Shown: positions 1-7,803, counted from the first letter of the stretch. The stretch is 24,588 nucleotides of DNA from JANLUX01 sp031363705 (GCA_031363705.1 JANLUX010000347.1:1-24588); one strand, 5' to 3'. Numbers and translations: made by a program. The notes: generated by a model from the sequence alone, not told the origin.

Positions 1-75
1 GATGGGGTTTATTATTATGAGGTGGTGTCGGATAAAAAAATAATGGGTGTGGGGAAGATGGTAGTGATTAAATGA
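1..75 (+). CDS. C-terminal end of a T9SS-secreted protein (type A-like sorting tail), partial
   Basis: An open frame runs from base 1 to a TGA at 73-75 and encodes 24 residues, beginning DGVYYYEVVS and ending GKMVVIK. The pattern is a Gly-Val/Ile-Tyr strand, then a polar turn, then Gly-x-Gly-Lys and a hydrophobic-Lys ending. This is how type A C-terminal sorting domains of the Bacteroidota type IX secretion system finish. Such domains direct a protein through the outer membrane and are removed or used for surface anchoring. Everything upstream lies outside the window, so the cargo's function is unknown. The piece is short, so the call rests on this closing pattern and on the phylum. Confidence 0.6.
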   Translation, partial: DGVYYYEVVSDKKIMGVGKMVVIK

Positions 76-99
76 CGATGGTTTATTAGCGCAAATGTT

Positions 100-107
100 T
101 ATTTTTG
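100..107 (+). promoter_or_regulatory. candidate -7 promoter element for hicBA (left module)
   Basis: TATTTTTG matches the Bacteroidota -7 consensus TAnnTTTG and lies 7 bases before the hicB ATG. No TTG is seen at the expected -33 distance. If real, the transcript would be nearly leaderless. Confidence 0.25.
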
Positions 108-114
108 AAATGAA

Positions 115-336
115 ATGGAAAAGATTATCAACTTACATATAGAAAAACTTCCCGAAGGATTTTATCTTGCAACTTCAGATAGCATACAAGGATTAGTTGC
201 TCAAGGACGAACGATTGTTGAAACCATTGAGATTGCACGAGACGTTGCAAAAAAATTAATTGAAGCTCAGGAAGAAATACAAAACTTCACTCCTTTATCA
301 GACAGTTTTGATTACCCTTTGGTGATAGGTATCTGA
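115..336 (+). CDS. hicB: HicB-family antitoxin (left HicBA module)
   Basis: A 73-residue protein of the HicB-like fold, the antitoxin of a type II toxin-antitoxin pair that binds and neutralises the HicA RNase. The N-terminal half reads as a short beta-hairpin followed by the family's turn around residues 20-35 (S-D-S-I-Q-G-L-V-A-Q-G-R-T), where HicB proteins usually carry a 'P-x-L-x-G-x-x-x-x-G-x-T' loop. A helix with E-I-A-R-D-V-A-K-K follows. It is short and shows no C-terminal helix-turn-helix or ribbon-helix-helix domain, so autoregulation may need the complex. The ATG at 115 is the first start after an in-frame stop at 106-108. Its TGA overlaps the hicA ATG by one base (TGATG), the usual coupling of this pair. 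Confidence 0.75.
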   Translation: MEKIINLHIEKLPEGFYLATSDSIQGLVAQGRTIVETIEIARDVAKKLIEAQEEIQNFTPLSDSFDYPLVIGI

Positions 337-562
337 TGGGCAGGTTATCTGGATTCAGATATAGAGATATAATCAAAATCCTAAAAAAATTGGGTTTTAC
401 ATTTTTTAGACAAGCTTCAGGAAGTCATGAAATTTGGTATAATATTTCAACTAAAAAATATACAACTATTCCTAACCACAGTGGCGATATGCCTGAAGGA
501 ACATTAAGGGCAATTTGAAACAAGCTGATGTTGAAGTGGAAGAGTTTATTAAAATGAAATGA
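336..562 (+). pseudogene. hicA: HicA-family mRNA interferase toxin, frameshifted near the C-terminus
   Basis: The open part (336-518) gives 60 residues of a HicA toxin, a small double-stranded-RNA-binding-fold RNase that cleaves mRNA in translation. The motif RQASGSH carries the catalytic His31, and the hallmark IPNHSGDMPEGTLRAI stretch is present. The frame then meets TGA at 516-518. Reading on in the -1 frame from base 515 gives LKQADVEVEEFIKMK and then TGA at 560-562. This is exactly the HicA C-terminal helix one expects after GTLRAI. A single missing base, most simply one T in the run 514-516, therefore truncates the toxin by about 15 residues. The catalytic His remains, but the lost helix belongs to the conserved fold, so activity is doubtful. 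A sequencing indel is the main alternative. Confidence 0.75.
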
Positions 563-585
563 ATACAACTTTATCAAAATCAACT

Positions 586-619
586 AAAAAAAAGGGCTGA
601 TGAAAATCTCACCAGCCCT
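586..619 (-). terminator. intrinsic terminator of metK
   Basis: Read on the minus strand, an 11-bp stem (AGGGCTGGTGA pairing with TCATCAGCCCT, one G-U) closes a 5-base loop. It is followed by a run of eight T (complement of A586-A593). It lies 24 bases past the metK stop codon. The plus strand lacks a T run after the stem, so it is drawn as one-directional. Confidence 0.85.
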
Positions 620-642
620 CTTTCAATATAGAATAATGCTTG

Positions 643-1959
643 TTACGCCATCATCAAACTTGATTTGTTTATTTTATTTGCAACCAGCTTAGTTACATTT
701 TTATTTAAACCGAAAGCTGATTTTATTTTATCAACGTAATCTAATTTCTCCCAGGTAAACAATTCTACTTTCTTAGTCACCTTCTTTCCGTTAATACCAA
801 AAGTTTTGGTCACTTCTTTTGGTTCACGACCAAGATGTCCGTAAGCTGCCGTTTCAGAATACATGGGGTTCTTCAATTTTAAACGGTCAATGATTGCCGC
901 AGGACGCATGTCAAAAATAGAAGCTGCTTTGATTGCAATTTCTCCATCTGTCATTTTTACTTTCGATGTGCCATAAGTATTTACAAACAATCCAACCGGT
1001 TTGGCAACACCAATTGCATAAGCTACTTGTACTAATATCTCATCAGCAATTCCCGCCTTCACTAAATTCTTTGCCATGTGTCGTGCAGCATAAGCAGCTG
1101 AACGATCAACTTTTGAAGGATCTTTTCCTGAGAATGCGCCTCCACCATGAGCGCCTTTTCCACCGTAAGTATCCACAATAATTTTTCTTCCTGTTAAACC
1201 TGTATCACCATGTGGACCACCAATTACAAATTTTCCTGTTGGGTTAATATGGTAGGTGATTTTGTTATTAAATAAATTCTGTACACGCTTTGGCAATTGC
1301 TTTTTCACTCTTGGAATCAGGATGTTGATCATATCATCCTTAATCTTCCTCAGCATCTTCGGCTCATTGTCAAAATCATCATGCTGTGTTGAAACAACGA
1401 TAGTATCAATACGCACTGGTTTATTATCATCACTGTATTCAATGGTAACCTGGCTTTTTGCATCAGGGCGCAGATACTTCATTTGTTTTCCTTCTTTACG
1501 GATTTTACTAAGCTCGCGTAACAGGTCATGTGCAATTTCCAATGGAAGCGGCATCATGTTATCTGTTTCGTTGGTTGCATAACCAAACATCATTCCCTGG
1601 TCACCTGCACCTTGTTCTTTGTGCAAACCTTCACCGGTATTAACTCCCTGTGCAATATCAGGCGACTGCTGATGCAATGCAACAAGAATACCGCACGACT
1701 TTGCCTCGAACATATAATCCGCATTGTTGTAGCCGATTTTCTGGATGGCTTCGCGCACTACTTCATGCACATCAACATTCGCTTTGGTAGTTATTTCACC
1801 AGCAACTACTACCTGACCTGTAGTAACCAGTGTTTCGCAAGCAACCCTTGAATTCGGGTCTTGTGCAAGCATATTGTCAAGTATTGCATCTGATATCTGA
1901 TCGGCAACTTTGTCTGGGTGTCCTTCTGATACGGACTCTGAAGTGAATAAATAAGGCAT
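643..1959 (-). CDS. metK: S-adenosylmethionine synthetase
   Basis: A cytoplasmic enzyme that makes S-adenosylmethionine from methionine and ATP, with cleavage of the triphosphate. All family signatures are visible: GHPDK at residues 13-17, the ATP-binding GAGDQG at 117-122, and the P-loop-like GGGAFSGKD at 272-280 followed by the KVDRSAAYAAR segment. At 438 residues it is longer than the E. coli enzyme (about 384), with a C-terminal extension and inserts around 150-235, as is usual in Bacteroidota. The ATG at 1959 starts at the conserved MPYLFTSESVSEGHPDK. It stands alone, with an intrinsic terminator behind it. I looked for a SAM riboswitch in the 200 bases upstream and saw no recognisable one. 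Confidence 0.97.
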   Translation of the reverse strand: MPYLFTSESVSEGHPDKVADQISDAILDNMLAQDPNSRVACETLVTTGQVVVAGEITTKANVDVHEVVREAIQKIGYNNADYMFEAKSCGILVALHQQSPDIAQGVNTGEGLHKEQGAGDQGMMFGYATNETDNMMPLPLEIAHDLLRELSKIRKEGKQMKYLRPDAKSQVTIEYSDDNKPVRIDTIVVSTQHDDFDNEPKMLRKIKDDMINILIPRVKKQLPKRVQNLFNNKITYHINPTGKFVIGGPHGDTGLTGRKIIVDTYGGKGAHGGGAFSGKDPSKVDRSAAYAARHMAKNLVKAGIADEILVQVAYAIGVAKPVGLFVNTYGTSKVKMTDGEIAIKAASIFDMRPAAIIDRLKLKNPMYSETAAYGHLGREPKEVTKTFGINGKKVTKKVELFTWEKLDYVDKIKSAFGLNKNVTKLVANKINKSSLMMA

Positions 1960-2113
1960 TTCTAAATTTTTAATTAAGGATTAATATGTTTTGCTTTTTC
2001 AATTAACACTGTCACAAAACTTTTGTTTCAAATATCCTGCACCAGTCTGTTAAAGGGATGCCAAAGATAGAAAAAGCGAATAGAATACAGAGAAAGAAAT
2101 GTGCTTCATTATT

Positions 2114-2149
2114 AAAAAACCTCCGAGGTTTTCAAAACCTCGGAGGTTT
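2114..2149 (-). terminator. perfect palindrome acting as probable gldA terminator
   Basis: AAACCTCCGAGGTTTT (2117-2132) and its exact reverse complement (2134-2149) flank a single C at 2133, giving a 33-base perfect inverted repeat. Read on the minus strand it starts 13 bases after the gldA stop and is followed by more T (complement of A2114-A2116), so it fits an intrinsic terminator. The compact, perfect symmetry also resembles the small dispersed palindromes of Bacteroidota genomes. Confidence 0.6.
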
Positions 2150-2162
2150 CATACACACCAAT

Positions 2163-3071
2163 TTAATTAACATTTTGGGTGAGTTCATGGAATATATGCT
2201 CTAAGCTGCGTTCTTCTTTTTGCATTGTAATAACTGTTAGATGTTGCTCCACTGCAAAATTGAAAAGCTGAGGACGTATATCATTTTCTGATGATAGTTT
2301 ATATCGGTTGCCTTCCATCCTGTCCACACTGCTAACTCCTTTTATAGATTTCAATAATTGGAGATTGGGCGTTTTATCAAACTCAATAATGACACTGTTG
2401 GAATTAGCTGTTTGCTGCCGCAGAATTTTTGTGTTGTCATCTGCTACAATTTTTCCTTTGTTGATGATGATCACACGATCGCAAATAGCTTCCACTTCCT
2501 GCATAATATGAGTGGAAAGAATCACCGTTTTTTCTTTTCCTATATTTTTAATCAGCGTTCTTATTTCACTTAACTGATTAGGGTCAAGCCCTGAAGTAGG
2601 TTCGTCCATCACCAGCACTTTCGGATTGTGAATTAATGCCTGTGCCAATCCTACTCTCTGGCGAAAGCCTTTGCTTAATGCACCTATCTTTTTATTTTGT
2701 TCAACACCTAATCCTGTTATGTCAATCATCTCTCTGACACGATTGTCTAAATTTTTATTGAAGTAAATACCTCCTACAAAATGCAAATATTCTTTTACAT
2801 ACATATCGAGATACAACGGATTATGCTCAGGCAGATAACCAACCTGCCTGCGAACTTCAACTGAATTTTCATTGACATCATACCCCACCACTTCAGCAGT
2901 GCCCGATGTTTGGGGAAGAAAGCAGGTAATGATTTTCATCATCGTGGATTTACCTGCACCATTAGGGCCTAAAAAACCAACCACATTACCGGAGGCAACT
3001 TCAAAGCTTATGTTATCCAAAGCTTTTTGTTTCCCGTAAAGCTTAGTAATATTTTTTACCTTAACTGACAT
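2163..3071 (-). CDS. gldA: GldA-type ABC transporter ATP-binding subunit
   Basis: The 302-residue cytoplasmic ATPase of an ABC exporter. Walker A GPNGAGKS is at residues 35-42, followed by T. The signature LSKGFRQR is at 132-139, Walker B VLVMDEP at 152-158, and the switch His in STHIMQE at 188. A roughly 90-residue C-terminal extension follows. The GYLPEHNPLYLDMYVKEYL stretch and overall length match GldA, the ATPase that works with GldF and GldG in Bacteroidota gliding. Those permease genes are not in this window, and gldA lies apart from gldFG in some relatives. It could instead be a related ABC-2-type exporter ATPase. The ATG at 3071 leaves 82 bases to the divergent PfpI gene. Confidence 0.8.
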   Translation of the reverse strand: MSVKVKNITKLYGKQKALDNISFEVASGNVVGFLGPNGAGKSTMMKIITCFLPQTSGTAEVVGYDVNENSVEVRRQVGYLPEHNPLYLDMYVKEYLHFVGGIYFNKNLDNRVREMIDITGLGVEQNKKIGALSKGFRQRVGLAQALIHNPKVLVMDEPTSGLDPNQLSEIRTLIKNIGKEKTVILSTHIMQEVEAICDRVIIINKGKIVADDNTKILRQQTANSNSVIIEFDKTPNLQLLKSIKGVSSVDRMEGNRYKLSSENDIRPQLFNFAVEQHLTVITMQKEERSLEHIFHELTQNVN

Positions 3072-3153
3072 GCAGCAAAATTAAGTGTTCACATGGTATA
3101 TTTTTTTAGCATTCCGATAAGTAGTTTATAATCTAAAATTTAAAATCTAAAAC

Positions 3154-3708
3154 ATGGGAACATTAAATAACAAACGGGTTGCAATACTTGTAACAGACGG
3201 TTTTGAAGAATCAGAATTTACCCAACCACTTGATGCTTTGAAAAAAGCGGGAGCGGAAGTAGAAGTAGTTTCATTGAAAAGCGGAACAGTTAAATCGTGG
3301 AGCAAAGGAAACTGGAGTAAAGAATATGAAGTGGATAATATTGTTACAGAAGTAAAAGGTGAAGAGTATGATGGATTGGTTTTACCGGGAGGTGTAATGA
3401 ATCCTGATAAGTTAAGGATGAACAATGATGCTGTAAATTTTGTTACACACTTTATGACTGAAAGTAAACCTGTCGCAGCCATTTGCCATGGACCTTGGAC
3501 TTTGATTGAAACCAAACAATTAAGAGGAAAAACCATGACCTCTTATCCATCAATAAAAACCGATTTACAAAATGCTGGAGTAAAATGGGTGGATGAAGAA
3601 GTGGTGGTTGACAATGGATTAGTTACCAGCCGCAACCCAAGTGATTTACCTGCTTTCTGCAAAAAGATGGTAGAAGAAATTGCAGAAGGAGTTCACGCAG
3701 AAAAATAG
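3154..3708 (+). CDS. DJ-1/PfpI family protein (type 1 glutamine amidotransferase-like)
   Basis: A single-domain 184-residue cytosolic protein of the DJ-1/PfpI superfamily, closest in layout to bacterial PfpI/YhbO-like proteins. The nucleophile elbow AICHGPW places the reactive Cys at 111 and His at 112, with the conserved Glu at about 19 in DGFEESEF. VLPGG is at 77-81. Members have been described as intracellular proteases, glyoxalases or deglycases, and the sequence cannot choose among these. They are commonly linked to stress protection. The ATG at 3154 is the first good start after the divergent gldA promoter region. A 13-bp inverted repeat follows the gene. Confidence 0.88.
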   Translation: MGTLNNKRVAILVTDGFEESEFTQPLDALKKAGAEVEVVSLKSGTVKSWSKGNWSKEYEVDNIVTEVKGEEYDGLVLPGGVMNPDKLRMNNDAVNFVTHFMTESKPVAAICHGPWTLIETKQLRGKTMTSYPSIKTDLQNAGVKWVDEEVVVDNGLVTSRNPSDLPAFCKKMVEEIAEGVHAEK

Positions 3709-3722
3709 TTTGCAGTTAACAA

Positions 3723-3768
3723 TTTACGGTTTACAATTGCAGACGCAGGAATAAGTGTAAACCGTAAA
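3723..3768. repeat. 13-bp inverted repeat between pfpI-like gene and dehydrogenase
   Basis: TTTACGGTTTACA (3723-3735) is matched exactly by TGTAAACCGTAAA (3756-3768) across a 20-base spacer. It could form a stem-loop in the transcript. No T run follows, so a terminator role is uncertain; it may be a dispersed repeat or an operator for the downstream pair. Confidence 0.55.
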
Positions 3769-3796
3769 CTATTACTAAACCTATTACTTTTAGCGC

Positions 3797-4753
3797 ATGG
3801 CGCTGAATAAAATTTTATTGATTGATACCATTCATCCTGTTTTTAAAAAACTTATAAGTGAAGCAGGCATTGAATGTGATGATGGAACGCATTTATCAAA
3901 AGAAGAAATTTTAAATATCATTCATCAATATGCTGGTATTGAAATAAGAAGCCGTTTTGTGATTGATAAAAATTTTCTTGATCAATGCAATCAATTAAAA
4001 CTGATTGCCCGTGGCGGAGCAGGCATGGAAAATATTGATGTGAAAGTGGCGAATGAAAAAGGAATCATTTGCATCAATGCTCCTGAAGGAAATCGTGATG
4101 CAGTAGGTGAGCATGCACTCGGTATGTTATTGATGTTATTGAATCATCTCAAACGTGCTGATGCAGAAGTACGTCAGGGAATATGGAAACGCGAAGAAAA
4201 CCGCGGCACAGAATTACAAGGAAAAACAGTTGGGATCATTGGTTTTGGCAACATGGGTTCTGCTTTCGCAGAGAAGCTAAGAGGATTTGGAGTAAAAATT
4301 TTAGCGTATGACAAATACATTACAATAGATACTCTCCTTTTCCCTTATGTAACACAAACTTCATTGGAAACAATATTTGAAGAAGCTGATATACTCAGTC
4401 TACATGTTCCGTTAACCTCTGAAACAAAGTATATTGTTAACGATCATTTTCTGCAACAATTTATAAAACCTGTTTATCTCATCAATACCTCAAGAGGAAA
4501 AGTTGTAGCAACTTCTGCATTGGTCAATCAAATAAAATCCGGAAGAGTGATTGGCGCATGTCTCGATGTATTGGAATATGAAAGTATTTCATTTGAACAA
4601 TTGGCTCATGCAGATATGCCTGAACCTTTTAAATATTTAGTTAATTCTGAAAAAGTAATTCTTAGTCCGCACATTGGAGGATGGACGCATGAGTCGAATG
4701 AAAAAATTGCACGCGTGCTTGCAGAAAAAATTATTCAGGTTTTAAAAAAATGA
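3797..4753 (+). CDS. D-isomer-specific 2-hydroxyacid dehydrogenase (phosphoglycerate dehydrogenase-like)
   Basis: A 318-residue NAD-dependent dehydrogenase that interconverts a 2-hydroxyacid and a 2-oxoacid. The nucleotide-binding motif GIIGFGNMGS starts at residue 146 (G149, G151, G154), with the acceptor Asp172 at AYD. The catalytic set is visible: Arg233 in NTSRG, a Glu in LDVLEYE around 260-262, and His292 in SPHIGG. It resembles SerA without the C-terminal ACT domain. The true substrate could be 3-phosphoglycerate, glyoxylate or another 2-oxoacid. Its TGA overlaps the ATG of the next gene (ATGA), so the two are translationally coupled. Confidence 0.88.
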   Translation: MALNKILLIDTIHPVFKKLISEAGIECDDGTHLSKEEILNIIHQYAGIEIRSRFVIDKNFLDQCNQLKLIARGGAGMENIDVKVANEKGIICINAPEGNRDAVGEHALGMLLMLLNHLKRADAEVRQGIWKREENRGTELQGKTVGIIGFGNMGSAFAEKLRGFGVKILAYDKYITIDTLLFPYVTQTSLETIFEEADILSLHVPLTSETKYIVNDHFLQQFIKPVYLINTSRGKVVATSALVNQIKSGRVIGACLDVLEYESISFEQLAHADMPEPFKYLVNSEKVILSPHIGGWTHESNEKIARVLAEKIIQVLKK

Positions 4754-5142
4754 TCATGATCGAACGCCAGCATATTTCATCAGATACTAACTGGGAAAAT
4801 CAAATTGGTTATTCCCGGGCTGTAAGAGTTGGGAATTTAATAGAAGTATCAGGCACCACTGCTGTGGATGGCGAGAATATAATTGGTAAAGGAGATGTGT
4901 ACGCACAAGCAAAATTTATTTTTCAGAAAATAGAAAAGGCGTTAATACAAGCGGGTTCAGGTTTAGATGATGTAATTCGCACACGCATGTATGTTACTGA
5001 TATTTCGCAATGGCAGGAAATCGGAAAAGCCCATGCAGACTTTTTCAGCAAGATAAAACCTGCTGCTACAATGGTAGAAGTAAAATCACTGATTAATCCT
5101 GACTTGTTGATTGAGATTGAAGTAACTGCTTATATAAAGTAG
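4750..5142 (+). CDS. Rid (YjgF/YER057c/UK114) family protein lacking the catalytic arginine
   Basis: A 130-residue protein of the Rid family, trimeric proteins of which the RidA branch hydrolyses reactive enamines/imines. Family features are IRTRMYVTDISQWQEIGKAH in the middle and the C-terminal PDLLIEIEVTAYI strand. In RidA the substrate-binding Arg sits in a PAR[ST]xVEV motif; here the stretch reads PAATMVEV (residues 104-111), with Ala106 at the Arg position. That points to one of the Rid subfamilies without deaminase activity. The start overlaps the dehydrogenase stop. An internal ATG at 4756 is a possible alternative start. Coupling suggests a joint role on a 2-oxo or 2-imino acid, which is inference. 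Confidence 0.85.
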   Translation: MIMIERQHISSDTNWENQIGYSRAVRVGNLIEVSGTTAVDGENIIGKGDVYAQAKFIFQKIEKALIQAGSGLDDVIRTRMYVTDISQWQEIGKAHADFFSKIKPAATMVEVKSLINPDLLIEIEVTAYIK

Positions 5143-5311
5143 GGAGAGAGGAGTAGGGAAAAAGAGTAGCAGGAAGCAGTAGCAGGAGGTAGTTAATTCG
5201 ATTAAATTTTTATTCACATTTTATCTCTGGTTTTTATTTCCCTGTTTCCTGCCATTGCCTCCTGCCGTTCATTTTTATTTCACTGCTTACTGCCGCTGCT
5301 ACTTAGTCTCT
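5143..5311. repeat. degenerate AGCAG/GCAGGA-type repeats in a convergent intergenic region
   Basis: A purine-rich stretch (5143-5192) contains repeated units such as AGTAGCAGGA and AGCAGTAGCAGGAGG. The facing stretch (5241-5310) holds the complementary pyrimidine-rich units CCTGCCATTGCCTCCTGCC and CTGCTTACTGCCGCTGCTAC. The two can pair imperfectly across an AT-rich middle, so the region could fold into a large stem between the ends of the Rid and acylase genes. It may serve as a bidirectional terminator. I see no gene in it. Confidence 0.5.
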
Positions 5312-7723
5312 TCACTTCATCGGTAGAAAAATCAACGTCCCGGTTTTATTACTTAAAATTTCCTGGCGATTCATTTTTTGTTTGCGAAACTTTCCTGTGT
5401 TATACATTACAGCCTGATCATTATAATAATGACTCATGATATTTCCTGATTGTCCTGTAGGTAATACACTTTTTGAATTTTCAATATCCGCAAAATCCAA
5501 AACAATGCGCATAGCAGGTCCATAACTCGCTTTATAAATTCCTTTCTTATTCAAATCAAAACCAATGCAGTTGATAACTTCATTACCACCAGGTACTGGC
5601 GAAGGACCAACATCAAACATCAGGTTAAAAGGTTTTTTCCTTCCGATGGGATGAACCTCTTCTAAAAAATGCACACGTCCCCACTCCCATTTGTTAACAT
5701 CCGTTCCAAGTTGTGTAACAAGATCATTAATAGTGCGATCAAAAGCTTCCATAAAAATGAAGGTGCGTGTTTCCTTAATTCTTTTTGTACTAACATTATC
5801 CCACCACACTGAATTGCCATCAGCAACCAATTGCGGAACAGTGTTTTTCATAGTATGGGTTTTTAAAAAGACATTGAAATTTGTGTTGCCTAATTCATCC
5901 TTCATTGCAAATTCAAGCACATAATAAAGTAATTTGTAATAAATAGTGGGAGCAATATCCAGCAACTGGTGATCACCATTCCATGCAAGTAAAATTTTGG
6001 AGGCACTGTAATGTGCCTGTGTTTTATTGATTAATGATTTGTTTATCTGCTCAAGAATTATGTTTGCGATGGCCGGAGCAGAAGTTGAAATAGCATCTGC
6101 ATTGATACGCTGCATATCCTCAATAGAATAATCCGATTTATCATTGAGCAATTGCATTATTCTCGTTGCACGGTCTCCGGGTGCATAATAACCGGGATAA
6201 AGATTTCCATTCACTGTGTCAGGCTGTCCGTTGGCACTGTAAACATATCCTTCAGGTGGATTTTCTGATTGCGGGTTATCCTTAAAATCGTAAAAACCTT
6301 TTACCTCTTGTTTACCTGAAATCCCATCCAGCAACAAAACAGGATTTACACCTTCTGCCCGTTTTATCAACTTCGCAGCAGCCCACCACGCAATATTACC
6401 AATTGAATCACCATACATAATATTAATTCCCGGAGAAATTATCTGAGAGGCAACATGGCGCGCAGCATCCATTGTTTGTGCATGATTAAGATTGTAAGTG
6501 AGCTGAACGAGATTGCTCGGGAATTTCAGGTAAGTCCAGAAAACTGATACAGCGTCAGAGGTAATATATTTCCACTCAGGCATCACTCCCTGAACTAACG
6601 GACCATGATTGCTGATGCGTACAATTAATTTATGGTCAGGCTCCCCTTTTACCTTCACATTCTTTTCAATCAATTTCAAAGGAACCCACTGATTATTTTC
6701 CCACACCTTAAATTTATCTTCCTTGTTTATCCGCTCACGGTAAAAATCCACATCATCATTTTCAAACATGGTTAAACCAATACTGCAAAAACGATTATGC
6801 CCAACAGGAGCAAAAGGATATCCTGCCAGATGATTGCCATAAAAACTAAATCCCGGATATTCAATATGTGCCTCGTACCAAACGGATGGCTGACTATATC
6901 CAATATGCGTGTCATTTGCAAACAATACTTTGCCTGATCGTGACAATGCAGGACTTATCACCCAACCATTACTTCCCATAAAAGGAGGAACAGGTAACTT
7001 TTCAAGCATTGCCGTGGTTGTGTTTTTTAATGGAATGAGTACGGAATTTGAATCAATACGGTAACTGGAGTTTAAAATTGTTCCGGGAGTATAACCGGTT
7101 ACTATATCATCCAGGTATTTATTTCCAAGCTTTGAATTAATGAAACTCATGAGCGGATCAGTACGGAAACCCATTGCAAAATTGAAAGCCATATATCCTG
7201 TTGCAAGATAAATGTCGCGAGGTGTAAATTTTTCTTTCGGGATACGCAACATCGTAAATTCCACAGGAGTTCTGCCTTTTTCCATAAAACTATTTATTCC
7301 ATTCACATAAGCATAGGCAGCTCGCTGATAAGGTTGAGTGATGCCTGATAAATATAATTTAGCTGAGGAATCAGCCTGCTCTTCCAGACATAATGTTTTA
7401 AAAAAATGGTCAATACGGATATATTCTTTTCCAAATATTTCACTTAACCGTCCTGTTGCAATTCTGCGTGTCAACTCCATCTGGAACAAGCGATCCTGTG
7501 CATGAACATAACCCAGCGCATAGTAGGCGTCCTCTTCATTGTTAGCATAAATATGAGGCACACCATAAAAATCAAACACTACTGATACTTTTTCCTGCAA
7601 TCCTTTCAACTGCAATGTGCCCGAGTACTGCGGCTTTTGTGAAGTGAGATAAATAAGAACAGTAACAGCAATGAGTATCAGTAAAATAAAAAGTACTGCA
7701 AATGTCTTACGTAGAATGCGCAT
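5312..7723 (-). CDS. penicillin acylase family Ntn hydrolase, membrane-anchored
   Basis: An 803-residue N-terminal-nucleophile hydrolase of the penicillin G acylase/acyl-homoserine-lactone acylase family, which cleaves amide bonds in acylated compounds. One N-terminal membrane segment (about residues 5-28) would anchor it on the periplasmic side. The precursor is expected to self-cleave before Ser251 in the GSNGWVI motif, giving an alpha chain of about 250 residues and a beta chain of about 550. NDTHIGYS and the later MYGDSIGNIAWW block are typical beta-chain features. I chose the ATG at 7723 (MRILRKTF) because the open frame beyond it begins only with TTG at 7750. The substrate is unknown: beta-lactam, N-acyl-homoserine lactone and other acyl amides are all possible. 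It is divergent from the Nudix gene. Confidence 0.9.
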   Translation of the reverse strand: MRILRKTFAVLFILLILIAVTVLIYLTSQKPQYSGTLQLKGLQEKVSVVFDFYGVPHIYANNEEDAYYALGYVHAQDRLFQMELTRRIATGRLSEIFGKEYIRIDHFFKTLCLEEQADSSAKLYLSGITQPYQRAAYAYVNGINSFMEKGRTPVEFTMLRIPKEKFTPRDIYLATGYMAFNFAMGFRTDPLMSFINSKLGNKYLDDIVTGYTPGTILNSSYRIDSNSVLIPLKNTTTAMLEKLPVPPFMGSNGWVISPALSRSGKVLFANDTHIGYSQPSVWYEAHIEYPGFSFYGNHLAGYPFAPVGHNRFCSIGLTMFENDDVDFYRERINKEDKFKVWENNQWVPLKLIEKNVKVKGEPDHKLIVRISNHGPLVQGVMPEWKYITSDAVSVFWTYLKFPSNLVQLTYNLNHAQTMDAARHVASQIISPGINIMYGDSIGNIAWWAAAKLIKRAEGVNPVLLLDGISGKQEVKGFYDFKDNPQSENPPEGYVYSANGQPDTVNGNLYPGYYAPGDRATRIMQLLNDKSDYSIEDMQRINADAISTSAPAIANIILEQINKSLINKTQAHYSASKILLAWNGDHQLLDIAPTIYYKLLYYVLEFAMKDELGNTNFNVFLKTHTMKNTVPQLVADGNSVWWDNVSTKRIKETRTFIFMEAFDRTINDLVTQLGTDVNKWEWGRVHFLEEVHPIGRKKPFNLMFDVGPSPVPGGNEVINCIGFDLNKKGIYKASYGPAMRIVLDFADIENSKSVLPTGQSGNIMSHYYNDQAVMYNTGKFRKQKMNRQEILSNKTGTLIFLPMK

Positions 7724-7803
7724 AAATTCTGAGTTTTTAAACCTACACAAAAATAAACTATGCTGTCTTTATTTACATTCGTTGATATAAACCGGAATAG
7801 GAA

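Noticed and set aside
512..518. Programmed -1 ribosomal frameshift in the left hicA
   Set aside because: The site (GCA ATT TGA) does not fit an X XXY YYZ slippery heptamer, and the hicA family is not known for recoding; a plain indel is simpler.
933..1851. Three plus-strand open frames of 82-108 codons opposite metK
   Set aside because: They lie antisense to a full-length, motif-complete metK, with no recognisable domains; they are shadows of its codon usage.
1960..2162. Possible SAM riboswitch upstream of metK
   Set aside because: The sequence is AT-rich, with no SAM-I, SAM-II or SAM/SAH core that I can recognise.
3072..3153. TAnnTTTG element for gldA at 3076-3083 on the minus strand
   Set aside because: TAATTTTG matches the -7 consensus but lies only four bases before the ATG with no -33 element; too weak to list.
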